Below, one piece after another: positions 59,691 through 64,000 of a stretch of 64,000 bases of DNA. The translations under genes and the position numbers were made by a program. A model generated the notes under the pieces. It was not told where the DNA came from. It worked only from the letters and a program-made list of their open reading frames with translations, and ran no database searches. Position 1 is the first letter of the stretch; each line of letters begins with the position of its first letter. The DNA comes from Bog-473 sp963744225 (GTDB lineage Bacteria > Actinomycetota > Acidimicrobiia > Acidimicrobiales > RAAP-2), in NCBI GenBank assembly GCA_963744225.1, contig CAVUSV010000004.1, positions 1,674,001-1,738,000 on the forward strand, read 5' to 3'.

Positions 59691-60818
59691 GTGCTGGACC
59701 TTGATTTCGACCAGGAGCAAGAGCTGTTGCGCCACACGATGCGTGACGTGCTGGCGCGCCACTGCCCGTTAGATGTCGTCCGCGCCATGGAGGACGACCC
59801 CGTGGGCTATCCGGCGCCCCTGTGGGCGCAGTTGGGCGAACTGGATCTCATCGGACTGTTGCTCCCCGAGGAGTACGGCGGGTCGGCCATGTCGCTCATC
59901 GAGGGTGTGGCGCTCTACGAGGAGCTCGGCCGGGCGTTGGCCCCGACGCCTCATTTCGTGAGCGCTGTGATGTGCGGGGGCGTATTGGCGGCGGCCGGGA
60001 GCGAGGCGCAGAAGGACCGCTGGGTCCGCCCCGTAGCAACCGGAGAGGTCATCGTGACACCCGCGTGGCTCGAACCGGAGGGCGGATTTTCACCTCGTGG
60101 TGTCGAGACGCGCGCCGTCGCCGAGGGTTCCGGGTTCCGCCTCTCGGGCATCAAGCGACATGTGGCCTTCGCCTCGTCGGCAGACCGGCTCGTCGTGCTT
60201 GCCCGCACCGGTGAGGCCCCCGACGCCGTCGATCTGTTCCTCGTGGACCCCACCACACCCGGAGTGAGTCTCCGTCAGCAGTACAGCCTGGGATCTGACA
60301 CCCAGTACGAGGTCACGCTGTCAGGCGCTGCGGTGGGCGACGAGGACCGAATCGGGCCCCCCGGCAGCGGCTGGCACACCTGGCAAGAGGTGCTCGAGCC
60401 AGGACTCGTGCTCCTGGCCGCACAGGCCGTCGGGGGCGCTCGCTATGCGCTCGAGATCACGACCCAGTACGCCAAGGACCGGCAACAGTTCGACAAGCCG
60501 CTGGGCGCGTTCCAGGCCCTCGCCCACTACCTGGCGGACGCCGTGACCAACCTCGACGGGGCGGAGCAGCTCGTCCACGAGGCCGCCTGGGCCGGGGCGA
60601 GCGGGCGACCCCTTACGTCGCTGGCGCCGATGGCCAAGCTGTTTGCGTGCACCACTTTTCGCGACATCACGGCAACGGCCCAGCAGATCTTCGGCGGAAT
60701 TGGATTCACACTTGACTTCGACATACAGCTCTATTTCCGGCGCGCCAAACAGCAGCAGCTGATGTGGGCCAATGACCGCGCGCTGGAAGATGCGGTCGCA
60801 CTCGACCTGCTCGACTGA
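59691..60818 (+). CDS. Acyl-CoA dehydrogenase, second FadE-type subunit
   Basis: A 375-residue ACAD with GLLLPEEYGGSAMSL, a short active-site loop (FSPRG region near residue 125), and the C-terminal QQIFGGIGFTLDFDIQLYFRRAKQ pattern (GGIGFT retained). The central FAD-contact motif is less conserved than in the first ACAD. It is typical of the beta partner in alpha2beta2 FadE heterotetramers. The GTG at 59691 lies 42 bases after the MaoC gene. Confidence 0.87.
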   Translation: MLDLDFDQEQELLRHTMRDVLARHCPLDVVRAMEDDPVGYPAPLWAQLGELDLIGLLLPEEYGGSAMSLIEGVALYEELGRALAPTPHFVSAVMCGGVLAAAGSEAQKDRWVRPVATGEVIVTPAWLEPEGGFSPRGVETRAVAEGSGFRLSGIKRHVAFASSADRLVVLARTGEAPDAVDLFLVDPTTPGVSLRQQYSLGSDTQYEVTLSGAAVGDEDRIGPPGSGWHTWQEVLEPGLVLLAAQAVGGARYALEITTQYAKDRQQFDKPLGAFQALAHYLADAVTNLDGAEQLVHEAAWAGASGRPLTSLAPMAKLFACTTFRDITATAQQIFGGIGFTLDFDIQLYFRRAKQQQLMWANDRALEDAVALDLLD

Positions 60819-60896
60819 CGTCGGCGCACGAGCCCCGGGACGCCGTCTCCGTCAAGAGCCACGTCGCCAGACCCCCCGGGCGGGACGATCGAAGGT

Positions 60897-61259
60897 TCAG
60901 GGCTTTGCGTAGTCGGCGTAACCCTGCCAGTCGATGACCACGCAGGGCTCATCCCCGACGACCCACGCGTCATGCCCAGGGGACATCACGGCAAAGTCAC
61001 CCGGTCCGTACTCCATCTCCTCGCCGCCGTCCATGCGGACCACCATCCGTCCAGATACGAAGTACCCGGTATGGGCCGCCTCACAGCTCTCCGTTTTGGC
61101 GATGGGCTTCACGTGATCGGACCACCTCCAACCGGGAAGAAAGGTCGCTCGACCAACCGCACCATTTTCCGTGTTCACCACCTGGAGCTGACCCTTTCCG
61201 CCTTCGAACTTGCGGGTCTCGTCCGGTGAATCGAGGCTCTTCCGAATGAGTGCTGGCAT
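60897..61259 (-). CDS. Cupin-domain protein
   Basis: A 120-residue single cupin. Motif 1 covers HTGYFVSGRMVVRMDGGEE with a reduced set of metal ligands, and motif 2 is YGPGDFAVMSPGHDAWVVGDEP with the conserved His. Such small cupins bind ligands or metals; the role is unknown. GGGAGGT precedes the ATG at 61259. It lies 61 bases downstream of the rhodanese gene on the same strand. The 78-base convergent gap to the second ACAD shows no clear hairpin. Confidence 0.78.
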   Translation of the reverse strand: MPALIRKSLDSPDETRKFEGGKGQLQVVNTENGAVGRATFLPGWRWSDHVKPIAKTESCEAAHTGYFVSGRMVVRMDGGEEMEYGPGDFAVMSPGHDAWVVGDEPCVVIDWQGYADYAKP

Positions 61260-61291
61260 TTCCGGACCTCCCTGGTTGGTTGGTGGACTTC

Positions 61292-61325
61292 AATTGTGGC
61301 GGATCACGAATTGTGGCGGATCACG
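61292..61325. repeat. 17-bp perfect tandem duplication
   Basis: AATTGTGGCGGATCACG occurs twice head to tail (61292-61308 and 61309-61325), covering the rhodanese stop codon and the start of the gap to the cupin gene. It looks like a recent slippage duplication; each copy carries the same in-register TGA on the minus strand. Confidence 0.8.
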
Positions 61326-62256
61326 AGGGCGTCTGCTTGGGCTCGCTCGGGCCACAGACCACTGGGGACGTTGGTGTTCGTCCCCACTCGGCCCATGATC
61401 CGTCGTACACGCTAACGCCTGGCCGGCCGAGAAGGTGCGTGAGGACGAACCAGGCAGTCGCGGCGCGACCTCCGATGGTGCAGTAGAGGATCATCTTGTC
61501 GGCATCGATATCATCGAGTGCTGCGAGGATTTTCTCCAGGTCCAGTAGTGGCCGGAACGAACCCACGTTGTCGTAGAGCCCCTCGATTGGCAGATGCAGC
61601 GCAGAGGGGATGTGTCCGGCACGGCCTCCCGGTTCGAAGCCGCCGGACGGCCAGAAACACTCGCCGCGGTACTCCGCATTGCTTCGTACATCGACGATTG
61701 TGATCTGAGGGTCACCGATTGCTCTCTCAACCAAGGTTCTGCGGGCACGCAGGCTTCGGTCTTCGGCCGGAAGGTCGTAGCGGGCGATTGGCATTGAATG
61801 GACTGCCACTGAGCGAGGGGCGCCTTCAGCCAGCCACGCGTCCCGCGAACAATTGAGAATGCGCGCGTTCCGGTGACCGTAGAGGTTCATGAGCCACAGA
61901 CCCAGAGCGGGGGCGTAGCCGTAGAAGACGACCGTTGAATCGGGCTCTATGCCTGACCGAGCGAAGAGCTCTGCGACAACGGTCGGGTTCACTGGGCGGT
62001 AGTCGGGTTTCTTGAGGTCCTGGTAGATATTCCACAAGACAGCACCCTTGATGTGCCACTGGTTGTAGGCCGCGGGGCTCACGTCCACCTCCACCACGCG
62101 CACCCTGGGGTCATCGACGTTTTCTTCGAGCCATCGTCGGGAGACCAGGATCCCGTCAGTCGCTGTCTCCAGGTGGCTTGAAGCCGCGGTCATGGAGTCT
62201 GGACCGGAACCGTTCGGAATTGAGCTACCGAGAATGTCGTTTGGAGCGGAACTCAT
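61321..62256 (-). CDS. Two-domain rhodanese (sulfurtransferase)
   Basis: A 311-residue protein with an inactive N-terminal rhodanese domain (VSRRWLEENVDDPRVRVVEVD) and an active C-terminal one whose catalytic loop is LYCTIGGRAATA, with Cys at about residue 260. The loop composition lies nearer thiosulfate than mercaptopyruvate sulfurtransferases, but this is not decisive. It moves sulfane sulfur to cyanide or thiols. The ATG at 62256 or an ATG 21 codons later may be used. Confidence 0.82.
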   Translation of the reverse strand: MSSAPNDILGSSIPNGSGPDSMTAASSHLETATDGILVSRRWLEENVDDPRVRVVEVDVSPAAYNQWHIKGAVLWNIYQDLKKPDYRPVNPTVVAELFARSGIEPDSTVVFYGYAPALGLWLMNLYGHRNARILNCSRDAWLAEGAPRSVAVHSMPIARYDLPAEDRSLRARRTLVERAIGDPQITIVDVRSNAEYRGECFWPSGGFEPGGRAGHIPSALHLPIEGLYDNVGSFRPLLDLEKILAALDDIDADKMILYCTIGGRAATAWFVLTHLLGRPGVSVYDGSWAEWGRTPTSPVVCGPSEPKQTPS

Positions 62257-62365
62257 GAAGGAGTTCTACGCCTCCTATGTTGTCGGAACCTTGGCAAGAA
62301 GTTGGAACCCATCGGTCCCAAGCCCAGGTGGGGTGACCGCCAAATCCCGAGAGTGCGAAAGGGAC

Positions 62366-62524
62366 CTACTCCACCTGGATCCAGCCCAACAGATCGTCTC
62401 GTTCCACGGTCTCCAAGAGGGCTGGGTGGTCTGTTCGCATGTGTCCGCGAATCGTGGTGACAAGCTCATCGTCGGTGGACCCCCGGGCCACATAGCCGCA
62501 CTCACATCGGATGATCCTGGCCAT
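62366..62524 (-). CDS. DUF1059 family small protein
   Basis: A 52-residue gene. ATG at 62524 follows GGAGGG by 4 bases, and TAG is at 62366-62368. The protein starts MARIIRCECGYVARGSTDDE, the CxCG pair and 'D/E-ELV' helix that define DUF1059, then ELVTTIRGHMRTDHPALLE. The two Cys and the late His residues could bind a metal. It lies 109 bases upstream of the rhodanese gene on the same strand, possibly in one transcript with rhodanese and cupin. Confidence 0.8.
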   Translation of the reverse strand: MARIIRCECGYVARGSTDDELVTTIRGHMRTDHPALLETVERDDLLGWIQVE

Positions 62525-62573
62525 GGCACCCTCCATTCAGGTCCTCCATCAACAGTATTGCCAGAATGTTGGC

Positions 62574-63329
62574 GTGACCTTGGCGTCAACTTCTGGAAAC
62601 AGAATCCAACTCTGCGGTCCGACGGTCATCGAAAAGGCTGGGGAGAGGCTGGATGCTCTTCTTCCGGGCCCTCAAGGTCGCCGCTTGTTCGCCTACCTCG
62701 TTCTCAACCGTCATCGCACCGTCAACAGGGGTGAGTTAGTCGAGGCTTTGTGGAGAACCAATGCACCACCAGCGAGCGCCAGTTCCCTGAATGCCTTGCT
62801 CTCCAAGCTTCGGCGGGTCTTCGGCGCCGACGCCATCGACGGGAGATCCGACATTCGTCTGGTTCTCGAAGGCGACTTCTGGATAGATGTCGAGGTTGCG
62901 GTCGAAGCCGTTCATCGGGCGGAATCTCGGATCGCACTGCAGCAGTGGACGGACGCGTGGGGACCTTCGCTCGTGGCCCTTTTCGTGGCCGAGAGATCGT
63001 TTCTGCCTGGGGAGGAAGGAGACTGGGTGGACGAGGAGCGCTATCACCTTCATGAGGTCCGGCTTCGGTCGTTGGAGGCTCACGGTGAGGCGGGGCTGGA
63101 GATAGGCGGGACCGAGCTGCCGGGCGCGGTGCGAGCGGGTCGCCGGCTGGTCCACCTCGCTCCACTTCGAGAAAGCGGATACTGCCTGCTCATGCGGGCA
63201 CTTTCCCGGCAAGGCAATGTGGCCGAGGCGTTGCGCGTGTACACAGACGTGACGACCATCCTTCGCGAGGAACTCGGGATCCTCCCGAGCGCGCCGACCC
63301 AAGCGGTCTACGAGCAGCTCCTGGTCTAG
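62574..63329 (+). CDS. SARP-type transcriptional regulator with BTAD domain
   Basis: A 251-residue regulator: an OmpR-like winged helix (residues about 10-95, GRRLFAYLVLNRHRTVNRGELVEALW) followed by the bacterial transcriptional activation domain (about 100-250, ESGYCLLMRALSRQGNVAEALRVYTDV). SARPs activate secondary-metabolism or stress operons through direct-repeat sites. The start is uncertain: the GTG at 62574 is chosen because the ATGs at 62511 and 62523 overlap the divergent DUF1059 start and ribosome site. CAGAAT lies 6 bases before the GTG. Confidence 0.8.
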   Translation: MTLASTSGNRIQLCGPTVIEKAGERLDALLPGPQGRRLFAYLVLNRHRTVNRGELVEALWRTNAPPASASSLNALLSKLRRVFGADAIDGRSDIRLVLEGDFWIDVEVAVEAVHRAESRIALQQWTDAWGPSLVALFVAERSFLPGEEGDWVDEERYHLHEVRLRSLEAHGEAGLEIGGTELPGAVRAGRRLVHLAPLRESGYCLLMRALSRQGNVAEALRVYTDVTTILREELGILPSAPTQAVYEQLLV

Positions 63330-63399
63330 GTTCACTCTGGAAGAGCGGCGGCTTTGGTTGCATGAGTCCGATCAGACGTAGCACTAGGTTGCTCCGCTC

Positions 63400-64000
63400 A
63401 TGCCGATGACGCCCGAAACGCTGAGCCTGGAGGAGGCACGCCGCGTCGCCCTCTCGGCACAGGGTCTGCGCGGGCCACGCGCCGGCGGAGGGGTGGCGGC
63501 GATGGTTCGACGGCTCGGCGCGGTGCAGCTCGACACGATCTCGGTACTGGCGCGGTCGCACGAGCTGGTGGCGTACGCCCGTCTCGGAGCCGTCGGCCGG
63601 AACCGGGTCGAGCGGGCGTACTGGGGGCCGGGGAGCTCGACGTTTGAATACTGGTCCCACGCGGCATGCGTGGTACCGCTCGAGGACTGGCCGGCCTACG
63701 GCGTGACCCGAAGGTCCCGGGACGCCAAGGGGAGGCGCTGGCATGTCCTTGAGGAGCACGACAAGAGCTGTGCCGATGTCGTGGCGCGCCTGAGCGCGGA
63801 CGGCCCGCTGACCGCCAACGAGCTCGGTGGGGCCAAGAAGGGTGGACCCTGGTGGGATTGGTCGGAGATCAAGATCGCAGCCGAATGGCTTCTCGACATC
63901 GGTGTGCTGGTCTGTCGCGAGCGGCGCGGCTTTCAGCGCGTCTACGACCTGGCCGAACGCGCCATCCCCTACGAGCTGCGGTCCCAGGAGTGGCCCGATG
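63400..64000 (+). CDS. AlkZ/YcaQ-like DNA glycosylase (HTH_42), cut by window end
   Basis: An open frame of 200 codons running off the right edge. It begins LSLEEARRVALSAQGL and has the QxD catalytic motif in GAVQLDTISVLARSHEL, as in AlkZ/YcaQ enzymes that excise alkylated bases and unhook interstrand crosslinks. Tandem winged helices follow (ADGPLTANELGG region). TAGGTT lies 9 bases before the ATG at 63400; an ATG two codons later is also possible. Confidence 0.85.
   Translation, partial: MPMTPETLSLEEARRVALSAQGLRGPRAGGGVAAMVRRLGAVQLDTISVLARSHELVAYARLGAVGRNRVERAYWGPGSSTFEYWSHAACVVPLEDWPAYGVTRRSRDAKGRRWHVLEEHDKSCADVVARLSADGPLTANELGGAKKGGPWWDWSEIKIAAEWLLDIGVLVCRERRGFQRVYDLAERAIPYELRSQEWPD

Noticed and set aside
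62511..62573. SARP start at the ATG 62511 or 62523
   Set aside because: Both lie on the start and ribosome site of the divergent DUF1059 gene and add non-conserved residues; the GTG at 62574 fits the family better, though this is not certain.
63400..64000. A defence-system reading of the AlkZ-like winged-helix protein
   Set aside because: The QxD glycosylase motif and family opening indicate DNA repair; no partner defence genes are visible before the window ends.

Overview
The window is high-GC DNA with densely packed genes, GTG/TTG starts, an actinobacterial-type LexA box, a SARP/BTAD regulator, an ECF42-type sigma factor with its DGPF partner, and many apparently leaderless promoters (TANNNT about 6-9 nt before the start codon). 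This points to an actinobacterium, perhaps an Acidimicrobiia-like soil or aquatic lineage. No rRNA or other phylogenetic marker is present, so the lineage is an inference. It looks like ordinary chromosome: I found no transposase, phage gene, CRISPR array, tRNA or rRNA.

Layout. 0.2-12 kb: small metabolic enzymes (exported alpha/beta hydrolase, YjbQ, F420-type reductase domain, two NTF2/SRPBCC proteins, pirin, Gfo/Idh dehydrogenase, class III CoA transferase, questin-oxidase-like protein, aldo/keto reductase, amidohydrolase, methyltransferase). 12.9-13.4 kb: a gene-free stretch with three tandem copies of a ~107-111 bp structured repeat and two palindromes. 15.6-23.3 kb: a phospholipase C and an SOS mutagenesis block, with SRAP (HMCES/YedK) divergent from imuA'-imuB-dnaE2 and a perfect LexA box on the imuA' start. 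23.3-30.9 kb: HAD, VOC, ECF42 sigma plus DGPF protein with a recognisable ECF42 promoter, SDR plus MFS exporter divergent from a second ECF sigma. 31-42.4 kb: carbon and respiration genes (NDH-2, GH15 trehalase/glucoamylase, glucose-dehydrogenase-like SDR, cydDCAB). 42.4-46.6 kb: phosphoribosyltransferase, NCS1 nucleobase permease with a foldable leader, cobyric acid synthase. 46.6-53.6 kb: a divergent, Lrp-linked amine-catabolism module (aminotransferase, FAD oxidoreductase, aldehyde dehydrogenase, alanine dehydrogenase). 53.6-56.2 kb: DUF1707 protein and two class III cyclases. 56.2-60.8 kb: an acyl-CoA dehydrogenase/CoA-transferase/MaoC/MaoC/acyl-CoA dehydrogenase operon behind a 21-bp palindrome. 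60.9-64 kb: cupin, rhodanese, a 52-residue DUF1059 gene, a SARP regulator and an AlkZ-like glycosylase cut by the window end.

Functional logic. The amine module is self-consistent: transamination to pyruvate, oxidation of the aldehyde, and alanine dehydrogenase to regenerate pyruvate. The SOS block should make an inducible mutasome. The acyl-CoA operon resembles those that shorten steroid or branched side chains.

Data quality. Six apparent single-base indels, all in short homopolymers, break five otherwise intact genes (CoA transferases at 6.2 and 58.3 kb, aldo/keto reductase at 8.4 kb, CydD twice at 40.8-41.0 kb, cyclase at 55.9 kb). Draft-assembly error is the simplest explanation. I did not find a clearly new defence or biosynthetic system; the most novel-looking items are the structured tandem repeat, the compact ImuB with LexA-over-leaderless-start control, and the leader of the NCS1 permease.
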